Positions 1 through 9,058 are shown, numbered from the stretch's first letter. The stretch: 64,000 bases of DNA from Prostheceraeus crozeri (GCA_907163375.1 CAJQUW010000891.1:248001-312000), one strand, 5' to 3'. The notes: generated by a model not told the origin, from the letters alone. Made by a program: numbers and translations.

Positions 1-125
1 ATTACTAAAACATAGGTAGTCCTACTATGAATTGAAGACGTAGCACTCAACATCATTCCGATATGTTGAGATGTAAAATAGCAAGCTTTATGCAAACAAA
101 TAAATTTAGGTTTATATTTGAAAAC

Positions 126-686
126 ATGCCTCATTACATTAGAACATGGAAATTAAATGACTCACAAAGCATTCACATAACAAATTCTAAGAAAGTAGTC
201 TTTCGTCACTTAATAACAAATAGTGGTGGAAAACATCGTGGCGTTTGCATTAGCCTTGACGCATTACCTTCACTGAAAGACTTCGCTGATCTGATTGACA
301 ACCATAAGACACGGATGAAGATTCCCCTCGATCAAAAGGTATGGATAAAGTGTGACTCTACCGTCAAGCTATACGTCTGTTCACCAAAGAGAGAAGATAT
401 TGACTATCGATTTTTCCGTTTCAGTGACGTCACATGGAGAAACTTTACAAAAGAGATACTACCACATATGATTTCATTCATTAAGGATGGAGGACATCAA
501 GCGGATGGAAGTCGTGAATCGCATGTTAACTACAAAAGTAAACTCAAAACTCAATCTTCAAGAAATCGAGCGGAACATTCCCAATCGAAAGCAATGGTTA
601 TTAATAAAACACAAGATGAAGCCGACAACGAATCTACATCTGGGAAGACCCTCAATGTTAACATGGAGGATACAGAGGAAGGATAA
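126..686 (+). CDS. PC4-like repeat protein of element A (putative ssDNA/transcription factor)
   Basis: About 186 aa if started at the ATG at 126, which matches the N-termini of the element B relatives; an upstream ATG at 63 is possible. Two similar segments are visible, each a run of beta-type strands followed by a helix. The first ends in RGVCISLDALPSLKDF and the second in FFRFSDVTWRNFTKEI, the pattern of the PC4 (p15) single-strand-DNA-binding coactivator fold, in which a basic strand is followed by a Trp- or Leu-bearing helix. The C-terminal third is polar and acidic. It overlaps the TBP-like frame downstream, as the corresponding pair does in element B. PC4 family membership is inference from pattern; a viral DNA-binding role is likely, the exact role unknown. 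Confidence 0.5.
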   Translation: MPHYIRTWKLNDSQSIHITNSKKVVFRHLITNSGGKHRGVCISLDALPSLKDFADLIDNHKTRMKIPLDQKVWIKCDSTVKLYVCSPKREDIDYRFFRFSDVTWRNFTKEILPHMISFIKDGGHQADGSRESHVNYKSKLKTQSSRNRAEHSQSKAMVINKTQDEADNESTSGKTLNVNMEDTEEG

Positions 687-1056
687 ATATGTGACTATCC
701 TATTCTTTCCAAATGGAACAATCCAGTGTGTTGGTGGCTTCACTGATGGTGATCTACCATATCTACATTCTACGTTGGAAAATTTACTTAGTGACTCATT
801 ATCTGAATGGGAAGTGAAGACAATGACTGTGTTATGTGAATTGAACTATCATTATGACTTTCGTAAAGTCACATCATCAAATAATCTCACTTATGAAGTG
901 GAACTATTTCCAGCAGCACAGATGACTAACTGGCATCCATATCATGTTCATGTATTCCATAATGGAAAGATTGTGATAACCGGCATTAAAGACATAAATG
1001 ATGTTCCTCCCATCCTATGTGATTTGAGAAAAATATTTGTGAAATCTACATTGTAG
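487..1056 (+). CDS. TATA-binding-protein-like protein of element A
   Basis: 189 aa. Both halves of the TBP saddle can be recognised. The first repeat has MLTTKVNSKLNLQEIERNI, then ILFFPNGTIQCVGG. The second has the signature YEVELFPA followed by HVFHNGKIVITG, against the TBP patterns YEPELFPG and IFVSGKVVLTG. Phe residues sit at three of the four DNA-wedging positions known in TBP. The length equals a bare TBP core. The frame overlaps the 3' part of the PC4-like gene and runs tail to tail into the protease gene across shared poly(A) signals. Likely an element-encoded promoter-recognition factor; that role is inferred from the family. Confidence 0.75.
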   Translation: MEDIKRMEVVNRMLTTKVNSKLNLQEIERNIPNRKQWLLIKHKMKPTTNLHLGRPSMLTWRIQRKDKYVTILFFPNGTIQCVGGFTDGDLPYLHSTLENLLSDSLSEWEVKTMTVLCELNYHYDFRKVTSSNNLTYEVELFPAAQMTNWHPYHVHVFHNGKIVITGIKDINDVPPILCDLRKIFVKSTL

Positions 1057-1175
1057 CTATGTAAATATTTAGAAAAGAACTGTATATTTGTAAATACATA
1101 TTGAAATGTAAACATGTTTTGCTTTCCCTCTAAACCCAACGATTTGGAACATAAAACAAGGATATTTACATATAA

Positions 1176-1189
1176 AATAAAACTTTATT
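1176..1189. terminator. Back-to-back poly(A) signals between TBP-like gene and protease
   Basis: AATAAA on the plus strand at 1176-1181 and AATAAA on the minus strand (TTTATT at 1184-1189) lie within 14 bp, between the convergent TBP-like (+) and protease (-) genes. The compact bidirectional arrangement is typical of gene-dense viral genomes. Confidence 0.65.
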
Positions 1190-1640
1190 ACAAAACAGTT
1201 TCAATATACTTTGTAAGAATTACATCATTTTTATAGCAGTCTTTCGAAAAAAGTTGTAAAACACTTTTACAGTTATTTTTCAATGGTCTCTCGTTGATGA
1301 AATATAGCACATAACCGCCGCACATGAGAGATACATTGCTTTGAAGTGGAAACGATGTAACTTTCTTAATCGTCCAGGAGAACCTATTCATCCATAATGC
1401 AATGTCATGTAAGCGAGGTAGATTAAGAGAGTCAAAATATTCAGCCACTTTATAGCGATTGATGTACACTGCAACCCAATGTTTACCAGGAAGATTGTTG
1501 CTGTCCGTATTGATGATAAGCGAACAAGGATAGAAAGGAATTGAATTAGGTTAATTATCTCTAGAAAAGACATAAAGAAATATTGACTTGGAGTAGGGAT
1601 GAGCATTTCCCATTTTCCTCAAGATTTGTATGTTGCTTAA
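1188..1640 (-). pseudogene. Adenovirus-type cysteine protease region of element A, broken
   Basis: Corresponds to the protease of element B by position, immediately after the major capsid gene and tail to tail with the TBP-like cassette. The C-terminal half keeps the recognisable active-site surroundings MCGGYVLYF, matching TCGAFVLYF in element B; this Cys lies in the nucleophile motif of adenain/Ulp1-type proteases. In the virus family the enzyme matures capsid proteins. The region is not one open frame and looks broken, with about one break. Confidence 0.6.
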
Positions 1641-1645
1641 GTTAC

Positions 1646-2929
1646 TCATCTCTGATAGCTGACAGTTACGTCTCGCATTCTCGTTATTTCAACTTTGCTA
1701 TCATAGATAGCATAAATGAGGCAAGTAATTGTTTTCTTCAAAGGTGACTCAAATGACACCTCTAGTCGTAGATTACCAGGCTTTGTAACTCCTACGCTTT
1801 CACCGCCTAGATCTGCATCTGCTGTGAGATTGTATATAATGAAGAAGTAACCATTTTTATACATATCCATTGTAATTCCATTTGAATCATCTGTGTTAAA
1901 CATGCTCAGTGCAGTGAAAGTAGAACCATATTCACGTGCAAATTTACCCTCTTTAAAATTAGGCTCATAAGCTTTGCAAGCAACAAATTTTCCATCCTGA
2001 TAGAGTGCTAGTTTACTAACGTTAAAGTGTTGGAAATTAAATGGATTCTTTTCAAAAGCACCAATAAATGACTCATTTTCCACAAATGTGATATACACCG
2101 CCTTCGGCATCGCAGTGGGAAAAAGATTTGGGTAGGCATAAGAGGATGATCCCGCACCAATTGTGAAGTTTGTTAACACACTGTGATTAACTGGATATAT
2201 TGCATTGCTTTTCCTCAATCCTGTCGCATGCTCGTTGATGACTGACGGGTTCATTGTTACTCTCCTTACATTGAGCACGGCACTACTTATGTTGATTTGA
2301 TAGTTTGTAGCTCCAAAAGCCATTAACGCGAACTCAGGATTTGCACGAATAAATTTTATTTGCATTTTAACCTGTGATAGTAGATATCTAGATTGACGAA
2401 GGAAATCAAGATAGACAGGTCCTTTCAAGCATAATTCCTTTGAATCTGCTGTCCATTCCATTCGTTTTTTTAAACCTCCATTTGAAACCTCATCAAATTT
2501 CCCTTGCTGATCATCATACCAGCCGGCAACTTGCAAGTGTGACTGTTTAGCTTGCTTCTGAAATTGCGTCATTGTATTTATGTATGCTCCATAGGGATAT
2601 GCTCGATCCCCTCCTTCAATCTGTTTGTCATTCAATATTAAATACACATCTGAGAATAGACTGGCAATAGGAAGATTTGTCAATCCCACTTTATCCTTAG
2701 TTGAATTAATATTGGTACCATCAGTCTTCTTAATTTGTATACACAATTCTAAATCAATGGATTGACAGTCAATATAATCTTGAGGATTACCAGGTATATC
2801 AAACTGAATAGGCTGTTGGTTACCATCGATATTTGTTGTGGGGACTATATCAACAATAGTTGAGGAAATAATGTCAGTTTGATGAGGTGGTGAATCGAAG
2901 AAACACAAAGCCGAATTGATACTCTGCAT
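1646..2929 (-). CDS. Major capsid protein (hexon-like, double jelly roll) of element A
   Basis: 427 aa, starting at an ATG. Closely parallel to the 426-aa protein of element B over its whole length. It belongs to the widespread animal family annotated as F54H12.2-like, which I take to be the Polinton/adintovirus major capsid. Family landmarks include DYIDCQSIDLELCIQI near residue 50, a YPYGAYIN motif, an NAIYPVNHSVLTNFTI segment mid-protein and KNPFNFQHFNVSKLALYQDG near residue 300. The length fits double-jelly-roll capsids. It follows the basic core gene after a short gap. Looks whole. An alternative would be a minor capsid protein, since I cannot run a fold search. Confidence 0.75.
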   Translation of the reverse strand: MQSINSALCFFDSPPHQTDIISSTIVDIVPTTNIDGNQQPIQFDIPGNPQDYIDCQSIDLELCIQIKKTDGTNINSTKDKVGLTNLPIASLFSDVYLILNDKQIEGGDRAYPYGAYINTMTQFQKQAKQSHLQVAGWYDDQQGKFDEVSNGGLKKRMEWTADSKELCLKGPVYLDFLRQSRYLLSQVKMQIKFIRANPEFALMAFGATNYQINISSAVLNVRRVTMNPSVINEHATGLRKSNAIYPVNHSVLTNFTIGAGSSSYAYPNLFPTAMPKAVYITFVENESFIGAFEKNPFNFQHFNVSKLALYQDGKFVACKAYEPNFKEGKFAREYGSTFTALSMFNTDDSNGITMDMYKNGYFFIIYNLTADADLGGESVGVTKPGNLRLEVSFESPLKKTITCLIYAIYDSKVEITRMRDVTVSYQR

Positions 2930-2939
2930 CGTATTAGCT

Positions 2940-3422
2940 TTACAAATATGTTGTCTTCCTTCGTTTTGACTTGTTTCCAGTCGCTGTGGAATTTCGTTTG
3001 CGCTTTCTTGCTTTCACACGACGTCTTGATTTAGAACGTGCTGCTCTGGTGGGCTTTTTACTTCTCCTACGCCTTTGCTTAGTAACTCGACCTGATCCAA
3101 CTTGTCTTGACTTCCTACGTTTCTTCCGAACTGTACGCCTCGTCTTTGTTAAATCATCTAATGCGTCTATGGCAGATTGCTGTGCACGCAATTTCATGGA
3201 TTCACCGATATTCTCCCCTTGAAGTGCATCAGCTGCAACATTTGCACCAAAGTCTAAAGCTCTGTTTCCAACCCGCTTCATGAATGGTACGCCATACTTT
3301 TTGAGTGTTGGGAGAACCATACGTCTTAGTGCACCGAATATGCCTCCTCCAACTTGTCGTCTACCTCCAGCAAACACGGGATAGCCGCTCTGATAGGATG
3401 GACCACTGTAAATGCCTGACAT
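2940..3422 (-). CDS. Basic core / minor capsid-associated protein of element A
   Basis: 160 aa. The N-terminal half is glycine-rich, then shows an amphipathic stretch (GALRRMVLPTLKKYGVPFMK), a layout like adenovirus pVI and Polinton PX-type proteins. The C-terminal half is a dense Arg/Lys tail with repeated RRRSKK-like blocks, suited to DNA condensation. It sits between the penton-like and major capsid genes. I see no counterpart between the corresponding genes of element B. The role in binding packaged DNA is inferred from composition and context. Confidence 0.6.
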   Translation of the reverse strand: MSGIYSGPSYQSGYPVFAGGRRQVGGGIFGALRRMVLPTLKKYGVPFMKRVGNRALDFGANVAADALQGENIGESMKLRAQQSAIDALDDLTKTRRTVRKKRRKSRQVGSGRVTKQRRRRSKKPTRAARSKSRRRVKARKRKRNSTATGNKSKRRKTTYL

Positions 3423-3465
3423 TATGTCCTGTAGATAATTATAGATCCCACAATAGCGTAAAGCC

Positions 3466-5043
3466 TTAATCTCGTGTCCTGATGTGTAGTGTTAAAACAG
3501 TAACACCACCACAGAATGGTACTACTTCACCTGTATCATCATGAATTGATATGTCAATTCTATTGATGACATTTCTGCTCATTGGTACATACATCGTGTT
3601 AATAAATTCTCGATTGATTAGTTGCTTCCTTACGGATGAGAGAGGAAATGTGCGCAGAAGTGGGGCCTCAATGTCGCCAACCCTTGTATATTCAATAATG
3701 TTACAATAGACGTATAAGTTACTTATATCACGCTCTAGTGATGGGGCTGTATCGCCTATTGATGAGCCTTCATAAATAGTTGATTTTGAGAATCCCAATG
3801 TGGACGTTAACACGCTATCCAGCTTGATAAGAGAGTTCTTCCCTACCTTTAGAATCATGCGTTTCTTATGTGGATCATAAGAAAAGTGATATTCATCTGC
3901 ATCAAGGTAATCTACACCAAACTCATTTAACTTTGTACACAATTCAGATGGCGTTTTCAAGCTTTCAATGTTCAAATTAACTCTTTTTACAAGTTCACTG
4001 GAAGTAGAGAATTCATCACCCAATATGTCTTCGCTGTATACGTGGATATCCCATGAAGCATTTGTTGATGCTTTGAGTTTAGAAGAGGACAATTGAACCT
4101 TGAATGTATCATTTAACTCTGTCAACCAAGGTGCGCTTTCAAGGCCCTTAAACATCCCAATCATTTCAGATCCGAATTCAATAACAGCGGACTCAGACTT
4201 TTCCAATGGTGTCTTTTTAGTAAAAACAATAAATTCTACCTCCTTTTCAACAGTAAATAAAGTTACTTTCTCTTTCTTATATTCACAAGTCATTAACGTT
4301 TCTGGCACTAATCCTTGAAACTTTCTTGCAAAGTCTTCAACACTTCTAATGACCTCAAATTTATTTTTTACTCGGATGCTCCTCTTTTGTAATGCATACA
4401 ATGGCACAATTCTACATTGAAAATCAGTGACTTTCCTCTCCGAATTCCACCCACGTCCATTGTACCAATACCTTGATGAGAAAGTTGTTCTGGAATACCC
4501 AAAAGTATGACTCAAATCCTTACCTAATACAAGAAGAACATGCTTCCCTTCCTTCATCAATTTTGTTGACCCCTTTATGACTGGTTTGTAGAATTTATTC
4601 AAAGTCAGCTTGAAGAGATCATTTATTCGTTCAAACATTCTACCGATTTCCTTTTCTGTATCTTGCAAGCTCATTGTGGGAGCTTTAGAATCAAAAGTTG
4701 ACGTTGCAAATGCCTTTTGAATTTTAATCATGTTTTGGACAGATGGTAAAGATGTTGAAAAAGGATGTAAAGTTAGATGATGAAAAGCCCATGTACCATG
4801 TAGACTATTTTGAAATATGCGAAAGCAATCATCCTTCTCTCGCACTTCTTTATGTAATTCAAAATAGTTGTTCTTTAGCAAACTGATATCATTGTAATAA
4901 GTAATTTCAGTTAGAGCAACTTCATGGGGTCCATGCAGAGTAATTGGATTAGCGAATTCAACAGAGTATAGAGATGGTTTGTTACTTGGGAATATCTTGG
5001 GGTTGCTATTGCTTGGAAGAATGATATTGAAGTTAGTAGACAT
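3466..5043 (-). CDS. Penton-like minor structural protein of element A
   Basis: About 525 aa from the ATG at 5043 (MSTNFNIILPSNSNPKIFP); an open upstream extension lacks an ATG. The N-terminus carries the family signature LPSNS...FPSNKPSLYSVEF...LHGPHEVALTEI, shared with two tandem genes of element B. Such proteins are common in animal Polintons and are usually regarded as minor capsid or vertex components. It lies between integrase and core protein. Looks whole. Assignment to penton rather than another structural part is uncertain. Confidence 0.6.
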   Translation of the reverse strand: MSTNFNIILPSNSNPKIFPSNKPSLYSVEFANPITLHGPHEVALTEITYYNDISLLKNNYFELHKEVREKDDCFRIFQNSLHGTWAFHHLTLHPFSTSLPSVQNMIKIQKAFATSTFDSKAPTMSLQDTEKEIGRMFERINDLFKLTLNKFYKPVIKGSTKLMKEGKHVLLVLGKDLSHTFGYSRTTFSSRYWYNGRGWNSERKVTDFQCRIVPLYALQKRSIRVKNKFEVIRSVEDFARKFQGLVPETLMTCEYKKEKVTLFTVEKEVEFIVFTKKTPLEKSESAVIEFGSEMIGMFKGLESAPWLTELNDTFKVQLSSSKLKASTNASWDIHVYSEDILGDEFSTSSELVKRVNLNIESLKTPSELCTKLNEFGVDYLDADEYHFSYDPHKKRMILKVGKNSLIKLDSVLTSTLGFSKSTIYEGSSIGDTAPSLERDISNLYVYCNIIEYTRVGDIEAPLLRTFPLSSVRKQLINREFINTMYVPMSRNVINRIDISIHDDTGEVVPFCGGVTVLTLHIRTRD

Positions 5044-5083
5044 GTTAAACTCATATATGTAAGAAGACACATGCTATATTAGC

Positions 5084-6172
5084 TTAAAAGTTACGAGTGT
5101 CTCCCACCTCCACATTTTGTAGATCCTGGTGCGTTATCCAGCTATTGAATGAATCAGGATATCCTTTCCATTTAACTAGATATTTCCTTTGATTGCCATG
5201 ACCTTTCCTCCTAATTATTTTGTCAATCATATACACCTCTTCACTTCTGTCTACTACTTGCAATTCATAAGAGTAAAATTTTCCTTCAATTGGATTGCCA
5301 TGGTAATCTATTAATTTATACATGGTGGGTCTAAATTTTGTATTTACTTCATCTACAAAAAACTCTTCTTCAGTCCAATTAGGTAGATACCCCTTCTCAA
5401 ATGTAGACTTAACCTTTGAAATCCGAACTCTATCACCAACATTTATTTTCTTTTCATTGGAAATGTTTTTCGCTTTCTTATCATACAATCGAAGCCATAC
5501 ATCCATCGCATTATCTGGGGTAACATCGACAGGTTTCATCTTAATGATTCGATGGTAGCTTTCATTGTAATTCTTAACAAATTTCTGCAGCTCACCTATC
5601 CAAACATGTGTATTTTTTGCAGTGAAATAGCGCCATATTTTTGTCTTCAGTGTGCGATTGAATCTCTCAACCATGGCAGCTTTATAAGCACTTTTGACAC
5701 TAAACAATTCCACATTATGACTTTTAAAGAGACTTCGAACATGAGAGTTTTCGAATTCCTTCCCTTGATCGGTCTGTATTCTTTGCGGAACACGCCCCTC
5801 ATCGAAAATGCTCTGAAAAGCCGCTTCAACTTCTGGTCCTCGTTTAGATTTCAGCGCACGTGCCCAAGCATAGCGAGATAAAATATCTATTACGGTTAAG
5901 ATGTATTTATAGCCATCATTGTACTGTGATATCTGTTGCATGTCAGCCAAGTCCGCTTGCCATTGACTATCTATATTGTTAACAACATATTTTCTCGTTG
6001 GAAACCGCTTTCTCGCATTTTTGTGAAGAGTGTAAGTCGGTTGACTCTTTAACCACTTCTTGACTTTCTCTATCCCCACACCTGCTGCACGAGCTAGAAC
6101 CTCCGGACGACTGAAACTTGCGGGGTGATTTAAGTCGTAATAAATCTTTCTGAGTTTCACGGCTGTACTCAT
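5084..6172 (-). CDS. Retroviral-type integrase with chromodomain of element A
   Basis: About 362 aa from the ATG at 6172 (MSTAVKLRKIYYDL); the open upstream extension lacks an ATG. Polinton integrases insert the linear element into host DNA with a 6-bp duplication. An N-terminal helical region is followed by the RNase-H-like core, with acidic residues in WQADLADM, RIQTDQGKEF and MVERFNRT (D-D-E pattern), and by a C-terminal chromodomain, YLVKWKGYPDSFNSW. Element B has the same architecture. Its 5' part overlaps a Cys-rich frame. Looks whole. Confidence 0.9.
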   Translation of the reverse strand: MSTAVKLRKIYYDLNHPASFSRPEVLARAAGVGIEKVKKWLKSQPTYTLHKNARKRFPTRKYVVNNIDSQWQADLADMQQISQYNDGYKYILTVIDILSRYAWARALKSKRGPEVEAAFQSIFDEGRVPQRIQTDQGKEFENSHVRSLFKSHNVELFSVKSAYKAAMVERFNRTLKTKIWRYFTAKNTHVWIGELQKFVKNYNESYHRIIKMKPVDVTPDNAMDVWLRLYDKKAKNISNEKKINVGDRVRISKVKSTFEKGYLPNWTEEEFFVDEVNTKFRPTMYKLIDYHGNPIEGKFYSYELQVVDRSEEVYMIDKIIRRKGHGNQRKYLVKWKGYPDSFNSWITHQDLQNVEVGDTRNF

Positions 6173-6305
6173 CGTCTTTGTTCTGATTTGCACGCGTATT
6201 ACTCCCACAGCAACTGCTAACACAATTGATATCAACCTCTATTCCCTCTTCTCCTTTACCTTCGAGCGCAGATTTCAAACAGCAGCAAAACTTTTGTAGC
6301 GACAT
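5979..6305 (-). CDS. Small Cys-rich ORF overlapping the integrase start, element A
   Basis: About 108 aa from the ATG at 6305 (MSLQKFCCCLKS). Cysteine clusters (CCC, CVSSCC, CSRC) are followed by a charged segment. It overlaps the integrase 5' end in another frame. Element B has a Cys-rich ORF in the same place and relation, though the sequences are poorly alike. The conserved arrangement suggests a real small protein. Function unknown. Confidence 0.4.
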   Translation of the reverse strand: MSLQKFCCCLKSALEGKGEEGIEVDINCVSSCCGSNTRANQNKDDEYSRETQKDLLRLKSPRKFQSSGGSSSCSRCGDRESQEVVKESTDLHSSQKCEKAVSNEKICC

Positions 6306-6335
6306 GATGAGAAGCAAAGCTTAATTTATATTTGC

Positions 6336-6986
6336 TTAATATTTACTATAATCCTTTCCAACACGCATTGAGCGCCTAGTAGCTCTTTTTGGTTGAAGAT
6401 CATTGGGATCATGAAGCTCTCGCTTGACCGCCATCGTGGGTGTTTTACTTTTTGTTTCATCTTGTAAGTGACCCTTGTCCAACTCATTCACAGTTGGTCC
6501 TCCAATAATATTGTGTGGTACATTTTGATCAGATAAAATTTTCTGAAAATATGACCACCCTTGTGGTGCACCTAGTTTTCGCCTTACATCTCTAACAGCA
6601 TATTGCAGAAGGTCATCTATGTGACTATTTCTAATAACATCACCAGTTGTTTCATCTATTATCTCCCCTCTCTCATTGAACTTCACATGTGGATCAATGA
6701 AGTCAAATAATCGCTCAGCGCGCACACGATATGGTCGAGGTGTTGACAAGGTTATAAATCGTCGCAACTTATCACGAATCTGTCGCCTCTCATCAATGTT
6801 TTCAGCTGCTAACTGCATTCGTCGATAGGGATCCTTAATCTTCTGAATTTCCATATCCTTTTGTGTTAGTTCCTTAAGTTGATTCGTAATAGGTTGATCT
6901 ATATTTTTGACTTCCTGTGCACTTTGTAATGTAGTCAATTGTACATACTCCTCTTGAGGAATGACTACCATCTTTGAATACGACAT
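6336..6986 (-). CDS. Conserved Polinton protein with VIPQEEYVQL motif, element A
   Basis: About 216 aa from the ATG at 6986 (MSYSKMVVIPQEEYVQL), chosen because the element B relative begins MSSYSRMIVIPQDEYVQL; another ATG exists at 7016. A central block has RAERLFDFIDPHVKFNERGEI and a PQGWSYFQKIL motif, both paralleled in element B. The C-terminus is basic. It follows the packaging ATPase directly in both elements, hinting at a packaging or virion role. I do not recognise a domain. Confidence 0.6.
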   Translation of the reverse strand: MSYSKMVVIPQEEYVQLTTLQSAQEVKNIDQPITNQLKELTQKDMEIQKIKDPYRRMQLAAENIDERRQIRDKLRRFITLSTPRPYRVRAERLFDFIDPHVKFNERGEIIDETTGDVIRNSHIDDLLQYAVRDVRRKLGAPQGWSYFQKILSDQNVPHNIIGGPTVNELDKGHLQDETKSKTPTMAVKRELHDPNDLQPKRATRRSMRVGKDYSKY

Positions 6987-7025
6987 GTTTGAAAATAATA
7001 AGGCAACAAAGTACATTGCTTAAAA

Positions 7026-7661
7026 CTAACTGTGAACCGAGAAAACTGTCATTGGTTCAGCGGAATTAGGTATGATATTTGTTCGAAATCGAAGTCGTTC
7101 CGGACATTCCTGGGTTAGATCAATAAATAGATAGCCATGTGGTTTCTTAGTTACATCTTCATATATTTTTGAAAGAACTTTAGGTTGTTGAGGTAATATC
7201 TGTCTACTGAGATGATGTATCTGACTGCTGTCTCTTGGATTTTTAAATATTGCCAAATAATGTGTATTCAAACTCCTAGTTCTTTGCTCTTTCCCTCCAT
7301 CGAAAATGTTTTGGGTGATATAGATAATAAAAGCTTCCCTATGATGTGCAGTTTGAATGAACATTTCAGTTACATCCTTTGAAGATTTGCTTTCACGTAA
7401 TAGATCATCTAATACTAGTAAGTCACCTGCTTTGATGTCTTCAGTTGTCGGTAACCCTTGCTTCACATCATAACCTTTCTGGCGAAGTGCAGAATGTAGT
7501 TGTGGTTGAAATATGCCATAACACCATTTAACTCTTTTAATTTCTTTATTAAACATCTCATTTCTAAATTGTAGTAATTGAGTTACAAAAGTAGTTTTAC
7601 CGGACTGACTTGGTCCGGCCACACACATTGTGCGATCAGTGAATAGGCGAAAATCTGTCAT
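7026..7661 (-). CDS. A32-type DNA-packaging ATPase of element A
   Basis: 211 aa. Walker A is GPSQSGKTTF near residue 15 and Walker B is LLVLDDLL near residue 82, followed by the conserved SKDVTEMFIQTAHH and IIYITQNIF segments. This is the FtsK/HerA-superfamily genome-packaging ATPase of Polintons and relatives, which pumps DNA into the capsid. Similar over its full length to the element B protein. It lies just upstream of the VIPQ protein. Looks whole. Confidence 0.85.
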   Translation of the reverse strand: MTDFRLFTDRTMCVAGPSQSGKTTFVTQLLQFRNEMFNKEIKRVKWCYGIFQPQLHSALRQKGYDVKQGLPTTEDIKAGDLLVLDDLLRESKSSKDVTEMFIQTAHHREAFIIYITQNIFDGGKEQRTRSLNTHYLAIFKNPRDSSQIHHLSRQILPQQPKVLSKIYEDVTKKPHGYLFIDLTQECPERLRFRTNIIPNSAEPMTVFSVHS

Positions 7662-7769
7662 ATTGAAATTTCAAAAGCTTTAAAGACCAACACCCACCAG
7701 TTTGCTTAGAATAAAACAAGTCATGTTCCATAACAACTTTATTTACATTTAGAAACTTTCATTTCACAT

Positions 7770-8516
7770 TCACAGCATTTGTGTTTCCTCATCAATGTCA
7801 GCATTAAAATAACTTCTCGCGTCAATTTGAGCATCTTGGCGTTTCAATTTCAACTTAACACTCCCTTCCTTGGATTTCCGTCCCCGCTTTTTGCTTTCTT
7901 CAACATCCTTCCCATCTTTTGAAGTAGATTTATCGATGGTGATTAGACACTTATCAATCGGCATTGGCTCATAAACCAACTGTAGAACTTTCATTTGTAA
8001 CGATGCCACTTTTCCGGTTGAGCCGTGAGCACCAATGTATAGACCGTTGACGTGTATTAAACCCATGTATCGTCCGCGCTTCAGATCATCACACTCCATT
8101 GTATTTCCAAGTAGATCGAATGCTTGAAAGTGATCGGACAATTTCAAGAATAGCGTATCGAACTCGGGTAAATCCTTATAGCCACTTCCTTCCTCTAACG
8201 CCTTCCTCCAATGTGTAGGAGCACTTTCGGGCAACACAACGCATTCCTTCGCCAAAGAGTCGATGGTTTTGAGTATCATCTGCTGCCATTTCGGAAAGGT
8301 TACTCGCATTTGTCTCATGTTGCTATAACCAGATGAAGACATACCATTACTGTGGAAAAATGGAACTTGAAGGTAGAAACCATCGTCACCATAGCTCAAC
8401 ATTTGGAAGTAAAAGGTATTTCCAATCCCTTGAACCTTCCTTGTCGGTCGGAATTTAAAGAGATCACGTTCAAATGAGTCGCTCTCCTCTCTAACTATAA
8501 ACATTTTTTGAGACAT
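7770..8516 (-). CDS. Putative ssDNA-binding-type protein of element A
   Basis: 248 aa. Mostly beta-strand-like sequence, with a C-terminal segment LIHVNGLYIGAHGSTGKVAS resembling FKVNGLYYGRHKDNKIAS in the element B protein at 33365-34136, then a Lys-rich tail with an acidic end. Both lie at the polymerase-distal side of their element. A protein-primed replication system needs a single-strand-binding protein and no other candidate is seen, so I suggest that role; it is inference. A TATA box lies at 8604-8612. Confidence 0.45.
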   Translation of the reverse strand: MSQKMFIVREESDSFERDLFKFRPTRKVQGIGNTFYFQMLSYGDDGFYLQVPFFHSNGMSSSGYSNMRQMRVTFPKWQQMILKTIDSLAKECVVLPESAPTHWRKALEEGSGYKDLPEFDTLFLKLSDHFQAFDLLGNTMECDDLKRGRYMGLIHVNGLYIGAHGSTGKVASLQMKVLQLVYEPMPIDKCLITIDKSTSKDGKDVEESKKRGRKSKEGSVKLKLKRQDAQIDARSYFNADIDEETQML

Positions 8517-8603
8517 AATTCAATGTTGTACTTATTCGGAGCTTTTCAACCGTCAGTGATGAATGATAGCTTGAAAGTGATTAAAGAGTACAAGCGCGTC
8601 TCT

Positions 8604-8612
8604 CTTATATAC
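8604..8612 (-). promoter_or_regulatory. TATA box upstream of the putative ssDNA-binding gene (element A)
   Basis: GTATATAAG on the minus strand, about 90 bp ahead of the ATG at 8516, leaving room for a start site and short leader. Similar boxes lie ahead of other element genes. Confidence 0.5.
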
Positions 8613-8665
8613 ATATTCACATGAGTCATCAATCAATGATGACGTGTCAATCCATGATTCGTCGT

Positions 8666-9058
8666 CTACAGCAACACTGCGGCACCTGCCACAACTTTCC
8701 CTAGTGGACTGTTGAGTACATTGTAAATACTGTTTCCAATATCATTCAACATATTCAAAAACCCACCACCTCCACGCTGAACTAAGTTCCGCCTTTTCAT
8801 ATCACTGCTTCTTGGATTTGAAAATTTTCTAATGCTGTTTAGAGAATCAGTACTCAATAAAGGCTTGTATATTGGGAGGCATTTGTGTATTGCAAAAGCC
8901 AAATCACGAATGAAATCATCACTGGAGTTTTGAATTAATTTGCACTTAACTTTATTGTTTCGCATGCTGTTTAACTTTCGCAACGCCTTCTTAAACTGAC
9001 TTGAAGGTCTAAAAGAACCATTCTTCCGAGAAAAAGATGCCTTTCGTTTTGCAGTCAT
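8666..9058 (-). CDS. Small basic protein ending in Gly motif and hydrophobic tail, element A
   Basis: About 130 aa from the ATG at 9058 (MTAKRKASFSRK), preferred because the element B relative starts MAKRKSQKSS; a further ATG exists at 9115. Strongly basic N-terminal half, then RNLVQRGGGGFLNML and a hydrophobic end. Element B matches with LTQKGGFLSAILPMI. The Gly-Gly boundary before an amphipathic tail resembles a viral protease-processed minor virion protein, but that is inference. Confidence 0.55.
   Translation of the reverse strand: MTAKRKASFSRKNGSFRPSSQFKKALRKLNSMRNNKVKCKLIQNSSDDFIRDLAFAIHKCLPIYKPLLSTDSLNSIRKFSNPRSSDMKRRNLVQRGGGGFLNMLNDIGNSIYNVLNSPLGKVVAGAAVLL

Noticed and set aside
2971-3222. 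Plus-strand open frame of 83 aa
   Set aside because: Antisense shadow of the basic core protein of element A.
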